The notes: generated from the sequence alone by a model not told the origin. A stretch of DNA of 64,000 nucleotides from JAGQYP01 sp041392305 (GCA_041392305.1 JAWKMJ010000019.1:1-64000); one strand, 5' to 3'. Shown: positions 1-9,004, numbered from the stretch's first letter. A program made the numbers and translations.

Positions 1-85
1 TGCCTTCAACATATATGTTTTTGCCGTCCTTGGCGCAGGAGAAAAGGAGTAAAATGAAAAATATACTTAAGCTTTTATTTATCAT
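1..85 (-). CDS. Lipoprotein, N-terminal part (cut by window edge)
   Basis: Only the first 28 codons are inside the window. The ATG at 85-83 overlaps the TGA stop (84-82) of the upstream secreted hydrolase gene in an ATGA arrangement, which indicates translational coupling and a shared transcript. The visible peptide starts MINKSLSIFFILLLFSC: a lysine, a hydrophobic stretch and then a cysteine in an LFSC lipobox, so it is very likely a lipid-anchored envelope protein with Cys17 as the modified residue. Nothing can be said about its function. It is the third gene of an apparent operon with the coiled-coil exported protein and the T9SS hydrolase. Confidence 0.7.
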   Translation of the reverse strand, partial: MINKSLSIFFILLLFSCAKDGKNIYVEG

Positions 86-3012
86 AGTACCAATAATTTA
101 TGAATTTCTACTTGATGCCCCAAATATATTTTGACAAAATAAGTGCCCGGCTTAAGTCGGTGACTATACCTAAAGACTTTTCCAAAAGCTTTGACTGTTT
201 CTATTTTTTTACCAGAAATATCAAAAATTTCAATAGAAGTTATTTCCTCTGTAGATTTAATCAGCAATTCATCTTTGGAGGGATTAGGGTAGATTGAGGT
301 TTCTAAATTTAGTTCAGATTTAGTTTCGGTTTCTATCTCGAATTGTTCTGGAAAGGAAGGTTTTTCTTCCCAATAACCATCTATATTGATATTGGGAGGC
401 AATTGCGAACCACAAATGTCATAATGTATTTTGGCATGAAACTGTGCCCCGTTTGAAATATGTACGCCCGGTTTCAAAACAATTTCATCACCCGCATTCA
501 AAACCACATCTCCATTGCCGAGTACATTATAGTCCCCCGGATCTGTAGAAGGGGTTACCAGATGCCCACATACAATTTGGTGCTTAGCTCTTCTTTTGGC
601 TCTATACGTATAATTACTCAATACTGCGGAACCAATATTTTGATTTTGTAAGCCCAAGTACCAAGGCTCGGATTCATTCAATATAAACTGATTCAAGGAA
701 TCTTTATATTCATCTACCTGAAACTCCAGATCAATGTGCGGGTCAATTTCTTCATCCACATAAATGGCTTCAAAAGGGGTGATATCAAAATGGTCATTGG
801 GTCGACCAAGATTTGGGTAACCAAAATGACGTGACTTAACACCGTTTGATAGGTTTGATGAGTTTTGATACAATAAATCTAATGAATGAATATCCATACT
901 CATAGATCCATTAGCTGGCCAAATATTTGGGTTTATGGCTAAGGCAGTCAGAACCGATTTATGCGAGTATTTGGTTCCCAAGATTGATGAGTAAGAAATA
1001 ATGTCAACAGGATCTAAACTGGCTATTCCACCGCCAACTCCAACCCATCCAATTACCGCTCCAATATTTCCTAGACCTATCATATAGGAACCCGAAGCAT
1101 TATCCACTTCTCTTGTGTAATTTCCATGCATTCTTTGGTGTAAAAACATAAATGGGATTCCCGTCCAGGCATAAAAAGATCGGCGTTTAAAAATAGGCAA
1201 ATGGTATTGAGAATACTTTAAGGCATAAGCTTCTATTCCTTCTGTAAAACCATTATAGTAAGCAAATGTATTTCCAGGACCTCTAAACTGGTTGGATATA
1301 TCATCTACCCCATCTCCAAGAGCTTGAGAAGTTGGGGGATATTCTAAGGTATTTTTAATTCTTCCCAAAGAGATTCCAATATTTCTTGTATCTCCTGGAA
1401 TTGGCACAAAACTATTTGTATAATTATATGTTTGCTTCACGTTTTCCATTGCAATTCTATCAGGATGCTCTCCAGGAGTCATATATCGATTAACCCAAGG
1501 AGACCATGGAAAGTTAAATTGATTAACATCAGTATGATAAGAAACAAGCTCCTTAAACAACTTAGCTTCAACTACTTGATTCATGTAAATTCTTAGTGCG
1601 ATACTTCCGATTGCTCCTAATTGTGAAGCTACAGGAATCCAACCTCCTAAAAAAGCAGTTAATAGGGTATTAGCCGAATAATGAGCGAACTGGCTTTTCA
1701 CAATGTACTGCATACTCAATGGGATGTTTGCTCCGAAATAATTTGCATCATAACTAATGAATAACCTTGAATGATGAAAGCGCGTTGAACTTTGGTCAAT
1801 TTTATGCTCTTTTTCCATTTTTAGTAAAGCGGTAGTAACGACATCACATCCCATTGAATTGCCATGAATAATATTTTCATAATACCCATCGCTTTCATTT
1901 GCCTTTGCTGCATTAACGATATTTAGAAACTCGATAAATATATTTGCTGCATCTTCTACGCCCATTGCATAGGGTCTCCAATGAAAATTAAATCGTACAA
2001 TAAAAACATCGTATCCATTGTTTTGAAGATGTCCGATTAGGCCAGCGTGATTCGTATTGTATAATTCGAAAGTTCTTGTGAAACTTTGTCCAAAAATTGG
2101 AGGTCTGTAGCCCGTAACTATGATATAAGGTTTATCTATGCCATTATTATTACAACCTTCCAGTAAACACCATTCTAGCCATTTATCTCCATTTTGTGCA
2201 GTTGCAGGAACCTTTCCGGATCTACTGCAACCAAGAGACCATTTTTGTTGAGGAGTGTCCGGAATTTTTGGTGTCTGAAAAATAACCGAATTCTCAATTG
2301 TAAATCCGGATTCAAATGAAACCCTAATTCTAAAAAACTGCATGGTGTCTGCAGAGCAGAAATAAGTAAATGCTTCATTCAGCTTATATTTTGTCCAACC
2401 TGAACCATCATTAATTTCATATCCAATGACCGCAGATTCATCCTCAGTGATAATAAAATCATTGGTTAATACAAATTCGATTTCAGGATCTGATATAAAA
2501 TCAAAAAGAGGTCCTGCATAACTTATTCGATCTTCGTAAAATGGTACGTTCGGGTCTACTATTTCATAAGAAATCCCATTTAATTGAATTGCTCCAGAAG
2601 TAATAGCAGAGTCCTTATTGAACCAATTAAATTTATAATCAACCACACCTAATGGTATTTGTTTAATAGGTCCGCCATGATCAATAATATGATTAATTGC
2701 ACTTACTCCAAAATTAGAAACAGAAGTCATGTAGACACTGTCGTAAGATATAAAGTTCATCTCTTTTATCAAATGATAAAGAAGATCACATGAAATGGAG
2801 TCATTCACTGAATTTCTATCTTTTAAAAAATATGTAAAAGTACTGTCCCAAGGATCTGTATATTTATTTAAAAGCCGATGCGTTTCACAAAATGGTTCAA
2901 AATCAGCGTAAACAGAATCAAGAAATTCAATTTCTCTAATTTCAACCGTGTCTGGTAATTGAGAAAATGCTTGATTTGAAACAAGTAGAATAAAAATTGC
3001 AAAATATTTCAT
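82..3012 (-). CDS. T9SS-secreted alpha/beta-hydrolase-fold protein with coathanger-type domain and type A sorting domain
   Basis: A 976-residue exported protein with an N-terminal signal peptide (MKYFAIFILLVSNQAFSQ). The central region (about 300-470) resembles an alpha/beta hydrolase or lipase: a YIIVTGYRPP strand and GNSMG at 384-388 as the nucleophile elbow, making Ser386 the probable catalytic serine, followed by a DANYFGANIPL stretch like those after the elbow in related esterases. Near 815-870 is a motif with ALNAGDEIVLKPGVHIS-like character, typical of Bacteroidota coathanger-stack domains. The last ~75 residues (SIYPNPSKDELLI, then a FDISGKKI-like strand and YFVKIYLG) form a type A T9SS sorting domain, so it should be exported through the outer membrane. 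It lies 2 bp after the coiled-coil protein gene. The substrate is unknown; the hydrolase fold is moderately supported and the sorting domain strongly. Confidence 0.8.
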   Translation of the reverse strand: MKYFAIFILLVSNQAFSQLPDTVEIREIEFLDSVYADFEPFCETHRLLNKYTDPWDSTFTYFLKDRNSVNDSISCDLLYHLIKEMNFISYDSVYMTSVSNFGVSAINHIIDHGGPIKQIPLGVVDYKFNWFNKDSAITSGAIQLNGISYEIVDPNVPFYEDRISYAGPLFDFISDPEIEFVLTNDFIITEDESAVIGYEINDGSGWTKYKLNEAFTYFCSADTMQFFRIRVSFESGFTIENSVIFQTPKIPDTPQQKWSLGCSRSGKVPATAQNGDKWLEWCLLEGCNNNGIDKPYIIVTGYRPPIFGQSFTRTFELYNTNHAGLIGHLQNNGYDVFIVRFNFHWRPYAMGVEDAANIFIEFLNIVNAAKANESDGYYENIIHGNSMGCDVVTTALLKMEKEHKIDQSSTRFHHSRLFISYDANYFGANIPLSMQYIVKSQFAHYSANTLLTAFLGGWIPVASQLGAIGSIALRIYMNQVVEAKLFKELVSYHTDVNQFNFPWSPWVNRYMTPGEHPDRIAMENVKQTYNYTNSFVPIPGDTRNIGISLGRIKNTLEYPPTSQALGDGVDDISNQFRGPGNTFAYYNGFTEGIEAYALKYSQYHLPIFKRRSFYAWTGIPFMFLHQRMHGNYTREVDNASGSYMIGLGNIGAVIGWVGVGGGIASLDPVDIISYSSILGTKYSHKSVLTALAINPNIWPANGSMSMDIHSLDLLYQNSSNLSNGVKSRHFGYPNLGRPNDHFDITPFEAIYVDEEIDPHIDLEFQVDEYKDSLNQFILNESEPWYLGLQNQNIGSAVLSNYTYRAKRRAKHQIVCGHLVTPSTDPGDYNVLGNGDVVLNAGDEIVLKPGVHISNGAQFHAKIHYDICGSQLPPNINIDGYWEEKPSFPEQFEIETETKSELNLETSIYPNPSKDELLIKSTEEITSIEIFDISGKKIETVKAFGKVFRYSHRLKPGTYFVKIYLGHQVEIHKLLVL

Positions 3013-3014
3013 GA

Positions 3015-4013
3015 CTACTTATTTTCATTTTTCAACTTTTCCTCCAATGCCTTCACTTTCTTCTCCAGTTCAATCATGTAAAGGGTCATTTCTTCCATTT
3101 TCTCCATCAACATCTTGTTGGTTTCTCCAAGATTTAAGCCTTCTTTCTCGATTTCCTTCGCACTTTTTACATTTGGAAGGTGTCCGTTTTCTTCGATGTA
3201 TTTCTCTACTTCAGAAAGAGGCATTAAAACATAGTCTTCTTTAAAAACATAATCCGGCCAATTGTCTAGATTTACTTTGATCTCTCTGGCAAATACCAAT
3301 CCATCTCCTCCTACTTGAAATAGGACATTATTCCCATTTCCATTATCGTAATCTGGATTTTCAATCACCAGCATTCGATCTGTATTCGTTGCTCCAAAAC
3401 CAATTACATGTAAATAACCTTGAGGGTCATCTGTATTGATTCCCACTTTTGCATTTCTTTCACAATCCCAAATCCCTGTAGATACAATATCCGGATTGAT
3501 AGAATGCCAGGTAGGAGAAACTGGTATGACATTTCCATAAGGGTCTTGCAAACATTCCTTGCCTGCATTGGCAATATCCAAAATCAAACGAGCAAAGGAA
3601 GTCCTGTCTTTTGGAAAGGTTCTCCCATCTTCATCCAAAAACATGATTCCATAGTCCTGAATGGAATCTGCATACCCTTCCATGATAATGTCGCCATCTA
3701 TATGCGCATCTTCCTTTACAATCAGGTCTTTCTTTGTTTTTAACTTCTTTTCAAAAATACCTTTCCCATCCACTCTTAAATCTTGTTTAATTTTGGCATC
3801 CCTTTCTACCACCATACTATCTCCAATGGTAATAGAGGAATCAATTGCTACACTTCCTTTTAAATTAGATTTTCCTACCACTTCAAGTGGAGTGGCCGGA
3901 TTGGTAGTTCCCACACCTACATTTCCAGTAGTGTTAAGGGTGTTTTGTTGAGTTTGACCCAAAGCAAAATAGCTTACAATAGTACATGCAGTTGCAAATA
4001 GAATTTTTTTCAT
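3015..4013 (-). CDS. Exported tail-fibre-like coiled-coil protein
   Basis: A 332-residue protein with signal peptide MKKILFATACTIVSYFALGQ. After it comes the NVGVGTTNPATPLEV motif common to Bacteroidota surface proteins that resemble phage tail fibres, then a series of short strand repeats (LKGSVAIDSSITIGDSMVV and similar, 50-110) suggesting a trimeric beta-structure. The C-terminus (about 275-332) has NGHLPNVKSAKEIEKEG followed by a heptad-rich coiled coil (MLMEKMEEMTLYMIELEKKV). That end resembles the region after S74-type chaperone domains, but I see no clear catalytic dyad. It is first in the minus-strand operon leading into the secreted hydrolase. A structural or adhesive surface role is inferred. 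Confidence 0.65.
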   Translation of the reverse strand: MKKILFATACTIVSYFALGQTQQNTLNTTGNVGVGTTNPATPLEVVGKSNLKGSVAIDSSITIGDSMVVERDAKIKQDLRVDGKGIFEKKLKTKKDLIVKEDAHIDGDIIMEGYADSIQDYGIMFLDEDGRTFPKDRTSFARLILDIANAGKECLQDPYGNVIPVSPTWHSINPDIVSTGIWDCERNAKVGINTDDPQGYLHVIGFGATNTDRMLVIENPDYDNGNGNNVLFQVGGDGLVFAREIKVNLDNWPDYVFKEDYVLMPLSEVEKYIEENGHLPNVKSAKEIEKEGLNLGETNKMLMEKMEEMTLYMIELEKKVKALEEKLKNENK

Positions 4014-4314
4014 GTTATAAATTTTACACTACCGTAAAATGCTCAAGAAAGAATCTTAAAATAAAAGGATAGATTCAAGTTTTCACAGGCGCATTATGCT
4101 GATAGTCAGTTTGATTGACCCCAAATTGCAAAAAAAAAATGGATTAATCCAAATTTTTTGAATGGAAACTTTTGAACATTCGTCTAATTTCATCTTTTGA
4201 AACCCCGAATTTTAGTATCCGAATTCACTGTAAAATCAAAACCCTACACCACAAACTCAATCCTCATCCTTTTTCCCAACAAAAATCTTATTTTTGCCCA
4301 AAGCCATTACCATT
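4014..4314. other. Divergent intergenic region
   Basis: About 300 bp between the divergent coiled-coil protein and TPR lipoprotein genes. It is AT-rich, with an A10 run near 4130. A TATTTTTG element at 4289-4296 fits the Bacteroidota -7 motif for the plus-strand gene. I see no matching -33 TTTG at the normal spacing, no clear promoter for the minus-strand gene, no RNA gene and no convincing hairpin. Confidence 0.4.
4289..4296 (+). promoter_or_regulatory. Putative -7 promoter element (TATTTTTG)
   Basis: TATTTTTG matches the Bacteroidota TAnnTTTG consensus and lies 18 bp before the ATG at 4315. No TTTG -33 element is evident upstream at about 19 bp, so only half the promoter is supported. Confidence 0.4.
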
Positions 4315-5367
4315 ATGAGATTTCAATATATTTTTTCATTTGCCCTATCATCTTTACTATTCCTTGCTTGTCAACCCGAGGAAAAAGAAAAAGGTTTGGA
4401 AAAAGAACAGGAAACCGTTCAAACAGAAGTAGAAGTTAAGTCGGAAATCGATTCCCTGTCGGAGCTCATAGATAAAGAACCCAGCAAAGCTCTTTTTATG
4501 GTGCGCGCCGAAGCCTACAACAAATTGGGGAGATTTGATCGGTCTATTGTGGATGCAAAAAAAGTTTACGAATACTCGAAAGACGATTACGACAATATGA
4601 TCTTTTACGCCGACATGCTGATGGATGCTTTGATCTACAATCCCAACCTCATCGAAGAGGCCAAAGTGATTTATGAGAAAGCGGTTGAAATGTATCCGGA
4701 AAAAGCAGGTGGCTATCTTGGAATGGGGAAAGTGTACACGCTGGTAAATAATCCAGAAGAAGCATTTACCTTCATAAATAAAGCACTCAAAATGGATGAA
4801 ACCTTAAGTGAAGCCTATTATTTAAAAGGGTTTTTATATCAATCTCAAGGAAAGGTAAAACTAGCCGTATCTTCTTATATGACTTCTGTTGAGCAAGACC
4901 CTGAGTTTACAGAGGGGTATATCGTACTGGGATCAATTCTTTCAAAATATGGGGATGTGAAATCACAACAAATGGCCGAAGGGTACTTTCGAACTGCCTT
5001 AACCATTGAACCTCTAAACAAGGACGCATTTTATGGTTTGGGTATGTTATATCAAAATCAAGACAAACTGGACAGCGCAATGGCACAATACAGAACGATT
5101 GTAAAAATTGACCCCAATTATGCTATTGCCTGGTTTAATCAAGGTTGGGTTTATATGAATCGAAGTGATGAGATTGATTCTGCTATATTCTATTTTGAAC
5201 ATGCCATCGAAGCGGATAGTCTCTATGCCGATGCTTACAATAATCTGGGATATTGTTATGAGAAAAAGAAAGATCTGAATCAAGCTAAATCTTACTATTT
5301 AAAAGCGATTGAGGTAGATCCTATGCATGAGAAAGCGAAAAAGAACCTCCAAACCTTATACAAATAA
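4315..5367 (+). CDS. TPR-repeat lipoprotein
   Basis: A 350-residue protein starting at the ATG at 4315. An upstream TTG at 4294 is in frame, but it lies in the promoter-like TATTTTTG and would put extra residues before the signal sequence. MRFQYIFSFALSSLLFLAC is a lipoprotein signal with Cys19 as the lipidation site, followed by a Lys/Glu-rich linker. From about 55 to the end run tetratricopeptide repeats, with characteristic A-x-Y-x-x-G and AI-x-x-DP spacings (for example YYLKGFLYQSQGKVKLAV and AYNNLGYCYEKKKDLNQA), at least six units. TPR arrays scaffold protein-protein contacts; the partner is not evident. The TAA stop shares its last A with the ATG of the next gene, so the two are probably co-translated. 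Confidence 0.85.
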   Translation: MRFQYIFSFALSSLLFLACQPEEKEKGLEKEQETVQTEVEVKSEIDSLSELIDKEPSKALFMVRAEAYNKLGRFDRSIVDAKKVYEYSKDDYDNMIFYADMLMDALIYNPNLIEEAKVIYEKAVEMYPEKAGGYLGMGKVYTLVNNPEEAFTFINKALKMDETLSEAYYLKGFLYQSQGKVKLAVSSYMTSVEQDPEFTEGYIVLGSILSKYGDVKSQQMAEGYFRTALTIEPLNKDAFYGLGMLYQNQDKLDSAMAQYRTIVKIDPNYAIAWFNQGWVYMNRSDEIDSAIFYFEHAIEADSLYADAYNNLGYCYEKKKDLNQAKSYYLKAIEVDPMHEKAKKNLQTLYK

Positions 5368-5996
5368 TGGCCACAGCAATCAAAGATCGGATTCGAAATC
5401 CACTGTTTGCGAATATTGTATTAGAGAATATTTTTCCGATTCTTGGTTTTTTTCTTTGGAAATGGAATCTCTACTATATTTTTCTCTTTTACTTTTTGGA
5501 TTTCTTTGCCTCCGAATTTTCTTTTGGTGTTAAATTATGGAACATCATCCGTAAACCAGGTCATTATCATGGCTTCGATCCTGAGTTTAGAACCAAGTTC
5601 TGGAAAATGTTTCTGGTTCAGTTTCCAATATTCGTGATCGTTTTCTTGATCTGTGCCTGGCTAAGCACATTAACTGCGGATTCCGTGATGACAAGCTTAG
5701 ACTGGCAAGCAGAAATTCAACGGTTTTTTCAAAACGAATACATTTTCGTTATCGCTATTTTCTTCGCCCAGTATCTTTATGTAAAAATGACCTTTTTAGT
5801 ACCCCGAAGATTTGTTGGATTGCAAGAGGGGGAGTTCTACAAACGAAATTTATTTGGTCTGGCAACTACTTTAATTGGACTTGGATGCCTTTTCGGACTT
5901 ACCCAAATCATACACTTCAACGAAATCAGTATGATTTTAATGATCATCTCTGTAAAAATGGTTTTGGATATTTTTGTCTATAATAGATTGGGTTAA
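5367..5996 (+). CDS. Multi-pass inner-membrane protein of unknown function
   Basis: 209 residues with about six hydrophobic helices (near 14-30, 32-50, 80-100, 127-143, 163-181 and 186-204) and short polar loops. The N-terminal layout (FANIVLENIFPILGFFLWKW followed by a second helix) loosely resembles DUF6498-type membrane proteins, but I am not certain of that assignment. It starts within the stop codon of the TPR lipoprotein gene (TAATG), so expression is coupled to it. Its stop overlaps the stop of the convergent barrel-protein gene through a shared TTAA. Confidence 0.7.
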   Translation: MATAIKDRIRNPLFANIVLENIFPILGFFLWKWNLYYIFLFYFLDFFASEFSFGVKLWNIIRKPGHYHGFDPEFRTKFWKMFLVQFPIFVIVFLICAWLSTLTADSVMTSLDWQAEIQRFFQNEYIFVIAIFFAQYLYVKMTFLVPRRFVGLQEGEFYKRNLFGLATTLIGLGCLFGLTQIIHFNEISMILMIISVKMVLDIFVYNRLG

Positions 5997-7447
5997 AAAT
6001 TAAATCTTAGATTCAACATTCCTCCTATACGATAATTGAGTATTTTGCTATCCTTTGTTCTGGAATTCAGACCCAAACTACCAGGTAAATGGATTCCTAT
6101 ACTCCATTTTTCATTTAATCTGTAGTTTAATCCCAAATCAAGTGTTGCATCCATTCTGAATTTTCTGAAATTTCCATGATCTATACTTTGCAAATAATCC
6201 ATGCTCTCCTGTGCATTGTAGCTTGTACTCACGTCCATTAAGAATCCAAATCGAGTTCCTGCCAAAATTTCTAGATTCCATCGATTCCCTAGTCTTAGCT
6301 GATACCCAATTTGTAAAGGCAAAGTAAAATAGGATGTAGAAACACGCATTTGATAGGAATTTGAAATGGCCGAAGTATCCGCAAAAGTGTATAAAACAGA
6401 ATTATAAGGATTATTATTCGAATCAAGTAATTCTTCAAAGACAACCGTATTTCGGTATTGTACTATATCTTCCGAATAGTTAGTGGTTGAAAAGTCATTT
6501 TGAATTCCAATTCCAGTTTTCACCAAAAAAGATTTGAAATTTAAAATCCCGTGAATCTCAGCCTCAAAGGTTTGTAGATTCTTAAACATCCCAATATTTT
6601 CATAGTTTAATTGTTCTTTCCCTCTATAAATATCGGAAAAGGAGTATCCCACTCTGGCTTCTAAACTATACTGTAAAACTGATCTCTTTTTCAAGTTTCG
6701 AAGATCAATCTGAATATTTTTACCATCTGCAACAGGTAGTTTGTTAATTGTATTGGCGGCAAGTTTGTCGAGTCGATCCCACTCTATTTTATCCTGATTA
6801 TTATTCTGATCCTGCAATTGCTCTTCGCCCTGTTTCACAACTTTTACCTCAAAACCAGTATTTTCAACAAAGTTATCATCCGGCTTAATTTCTGCTTGGA
6901 TATTCTTTACATTTTTAGCGACGAAATTTTCCTTTTTGTCAATATCCAGTTTTCTTTGCTTATTTATCCCTTCATTATTTTGATTCTTTCTCTTGTTAAA
7001 GAAATTCCCTTCGCTCTTAGTATTTTTTAAATACTTTACATCCCCTTTTGCATCTGCATCAGCTAAATGGGAAATTTCCAACTTTCTATCCTTTTTTTCA
7101 TGCTTGTGAGAAAGATCATCCTCTAAAGTTTCAACAATGGAATTCTTTGAATTTTTCATATCCTCAGGAATATCTTTAACTTCTTTTTGTTCGGCTAAAT
7201 ATCCTTCAACAATATCCTCGTTTTCATTAGACCCGGCAATTTGTTGTTCTTGAGATGAAGAAGTTGGTAAAACAAAATAAACTGTGGTCCCCGCCCCAAT
7301 TAAAAAGAGCAAAACCCACAGATATTTCCAATAGGATTTCTTTCCAATGGTGTTCATTACAAAGTCCTTTGCTTCTGGAGGGGGAGCAACTCCTTCATTT
7401 CTGAACTCTGCATATAAGTTATCTATTTCTTCGTCTTCAAGATACAT
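5993..7447 (-). CDS. Membrane-anchored protein with C-terminal outer-membrane beta-barrel, partner of the ECF sigma factor
   Basis: 484 residues in three parts. The N-terminal ~35 residues are cytoplasmic-looking and acidic, followed by one transmembrane helix (about 40-60, YLWVLLFLIGAGTTVYFVLP). Residues ~65-250 are a low-complexity Lys/Asn/Glu-rich linker. Residues ~255-484 have alternating strands and end in an aromatic C-terminus (GGMLNLRFNF), as in PorT-like outer-membrane barrels. It overlaps the upstream ECF sigma gene by 11 bp, so the two are one translational unit. The position and N-terminal helix suggest an anti-sigma or sigma-regulatory role, which is inference: I see no classical anti-sigma zinc motif. 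The combination implies a protein that could bridge the inner and outer membranes. Confidence 0.65.
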   Translation of the reverse strand: MYLEDEEIDNLYAEFRNEGVAPPPEAKDFVMNTIGKKSYWKYLWVLLFLIGAGTTVYFVLPTSSSQEQQIAGSNENEDIVEGYLAEQKEVKDIPEDMKNSKNSIVETLEDDLSHKHEKKDRKLEISHLADADAKGDVKYLKNTKSEGNFFNKRKNQNNEGINKQRKLDIDKKENFVAKNVKNIQAEIKPDDNFVENTGFEVKVVKQGEEQLQDQNNNQDKIEWDRLDKLAANTINKLPVADGKNIQIDLRNLKKRSVLQYSLEARVGYSFSDIYRGKEQLNYENIGMFKNLQTFEAEIHGILNFKSFLVKTGIGIQNDFSTTNYSEDIVQYRNTVVFEELLDSNNNPYNSVLYTFADTSAISNSYQMRVSTSYFTLPLQIGYQLRLGNRWNLEILAGTRFGFLMDVSTSYNAQESMDYLQSIDHGNFRKFRMDATLDLGLNYRLNEKWSIGIHLPGSLGLNSRTKDSKILNYRIGGMLNLRFNF

Positions 7448-7994
7448 GATAAATTCTTTTTTCAGTAGTTAAAGTATTCAATTCGGCTTTGAGCATTTTC
7501 TTTGCCTTATGCAATTGCGATTTTGAGGTATTCACAGAGATGTCTAAATACTCCGCAATTTCTGGATGGGTTAACCCTTCAATCACATATAAACTGAAGA
7601 TCATTCTATAACCTTCGGGTAGCGATTCCAAAGCTTTTGTCAACCGTTCTTTTGATAATTTTTCATTTTCCTCTTCGTCAAAATCCACTTTCATTTCGAT
7701 GATTTCATCTCTTTCAAATTGAATGGAATAGTGTTTCTTAACAAAATTCAAAGACGTGTTGATCACAATCTTGCGAATCCATCCTCCTAAACTTTGAGTT
7801 GGATCAAATTGATTTCGGTTATTGTAAACCCGAATAAAGCTTTCCTGCAGCATGTCTTTAGCGTCATCTTCATTCCTGGCCATTCGTAGACAATGCGAAT
7901 ACATATTAGGTGCATAAGCATTGTAGATCTTCTCAAAAATCTTTCGGTTGCCTTTAATGAATTTCTTTATTTCTACAGGATCATTCAAATTCAA
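7437..7994 (-). CDS. ECF-type RNA polymerase sigma-70 factor
   Basis: 185 residues. Region 2 (about 17-82) includes IYNAYAPNMYSHCLRMA and DAKDMLQESFIRVY, and region 4 (about 118-172) includes LPEGYRMIFSLYVIEGLTH and the helix-turn-helix HPEIAEYLDISVNTSKSQL. There is no sigma-1.1 or region 3, as expected for the ECF group. No ATG fits: the frame is open back to a stop at 8030-8028, and the only plausible starts are TTG at 7994 or TTG at 7988. The first lies immediately after a terminator-like hairpin (7999-8018) ending the upstream gene, so expression may depend on readthrough. It overlaps the downstream membrane-barrel gene by 11 bp. The sigma assignment is firm; the start is not. Confidence 0.88.
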   Translation of the reverse strand: MNLNDPVEIKKFIKGNRKIFEKIYNAYAPNMYSHCLRMARNEDDAKDMLQESFIRVYNNRNQFDPTQSLGGWIRKIVINTSLNFVKKHYSIQFERDEIIEMKVDFDEEENEKLSKERLTKALESLPEGYRMIFSLYVIEGLTHPEIAEYLDISVNTSKSQLHKAKKMLKAELNTLTTEKRIYHVS

Positions 7995-8018
7995 AAATAG
8001 CGCCCCCGTAGAGGCGCT
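7995..8018 (-). terminator. Terminator-like hairpin between the repeat lipoprotein and sigma factor genes
   Basis: Stem AGCGCC (7999-8004) pairs with GGCGCT (8013-8018), with an 8-base loop. On the minus strand it is followed by ATTTTT (7998-7993), a short U-tract. It begins 15 bp after the lipoprotein stop, and the T-run runs directly into the TTG start of the sigma gene. It could terminate, attenuate, or occlude ribosome binding. Confidence 0.55.
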
Positions 8019-8032
8019 CTTGGTATTTTATC

Positions 8033-8899
8033 TTATTGTACTGTCACAGTGGTGCAGTCTGAAGACGTACATCCTGTATTGTCAGTAATCGTTACACATG
8101 CTTGATAAGTAGTTCCAATTTGTCCTTGCCAGCTAATTGTTTGGCCTACATAGGTACTTGTTTGATTTCCCGTCACCGTCCAAGTATATGTAAATGGCGC
8201 CACTCCTGTAGCTACTGCACTTGCAGTTACTGTATTTGATCCTGTTGAATCTACATAAGCCCATGCTTGAACACCGCAGTTTCCTCCACCTGTTGGATTA
8301 TAACCAACACTATCACAATAGGTAGCAGTACATCCCCCTGCATCAGTTTGTGTCAGACATGCTGAAGCTGGTGTATTTGCCAAAGTAACTGAAGCACCGG
8401 TATAAGTAGTTCCATTGATATTCCAAGAATAACTGTATGGCGCTATTCCTGAACCATTGGCATTCAAGGTCATTGTACTGTTTAAACTATCATAAGAAAC
8501 CGAAAAATAAGTTGAACATGTCGTTGGAGAAGCATTAATTGAATCACAAATCGCTGTAAAACATCCATCTGCATCCAACATGGCTGCACAAAAATCATAT
8601 ACAGGCCCTTGAACAGTGACGGTTTGGCCATACAAAGTGTCTTGATTAATTACCCAAACATATTGAATTGGCGCAACTCCCTGCCCTTGTCCACTAAAAG
8701 TATAAATGTTGTTCGTTGAATCAAAAGTGTAGACGTAGTTGAATTGGCAGTTCGTGTTATTCGTATCGATTCCCAAAGAGTCAATAATATTTTGCACATT
8801 ATTATTATTTGGATTCGTAGGGTTGTTTTGACAAGATCCTATAAATAAGGCTATCAAGGCAAAAGCTGCAATTAAAGAGAATTTCATTTTTTTCATCAT
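8033..8899 (-). CDS. Cys-rich lipoprotein with three SprB/PKD-like tandem repeats
   Basis: 288 residues. The lipobox signal MKFSLIAAFALIALFIGSC puts the lipidation site at Cys23 counting from the first of three possible ATGs (8899, 8896, 8887). An Asn/Pro-rich linker follows, then three ~78-residue repeats. Each has a G(V/I)AP-(I/Y/F)-x-Y-x-W core, a Cys near its start and a C-x(4-8)-C pair near its end (for example GGCTATYCDS, TGCTSSDC). This repeat resembles the SprB repeats of the giant adhesin at 43-52 kb, so it is probably a surface lipoprotein. It has no T9SS sorting domain. It lies directly upstream of the sigma factor gene, separated by the hairpin at 7995-8018. Confidence 0.7.
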   Translation of the reverse strand: MMKKMKFSLIAAFALIALFIGSCQNNPTNPNNNNVQNIIDSLGIDTNNTNCQFNYVYTFDSTNNIYTFSGQGQGVAPIQYVWVINQDTLYGQTVTVQGPVYDFCAAMLDADGCFTAICDSINASPTTCSTYFSVSYDSLNSTMTLNANGSGIAPYSYSWNINGTTYTGASVTLANTPASACLTQTDAGGCTATYCDSVGYNPTGGGNCGVQAWAYVDSTGSNTVTASAVATGVAPFTYTWTVTGNQTSTYVGQTISWQGQIGTTYQACVTITDNTGCTSSDCTTVTVQ

Positions 8900-9004
8900 T
8901 CAAGTTTTAAGTTGTTTTTATACTCTCAATACAACAAGAATAATGAAGGGTTGTCTGAGTGTTCATTTTTTTTTGAAAGACGTAAAAAAGAACTTACAGG
9001 TTGA

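Noticed and set aside
3661..3951. Plus-strand frame opposite the coiled-coil protein
   Set aside because: It is antisense to a clear coding sequence with a signal peptide and motifs.
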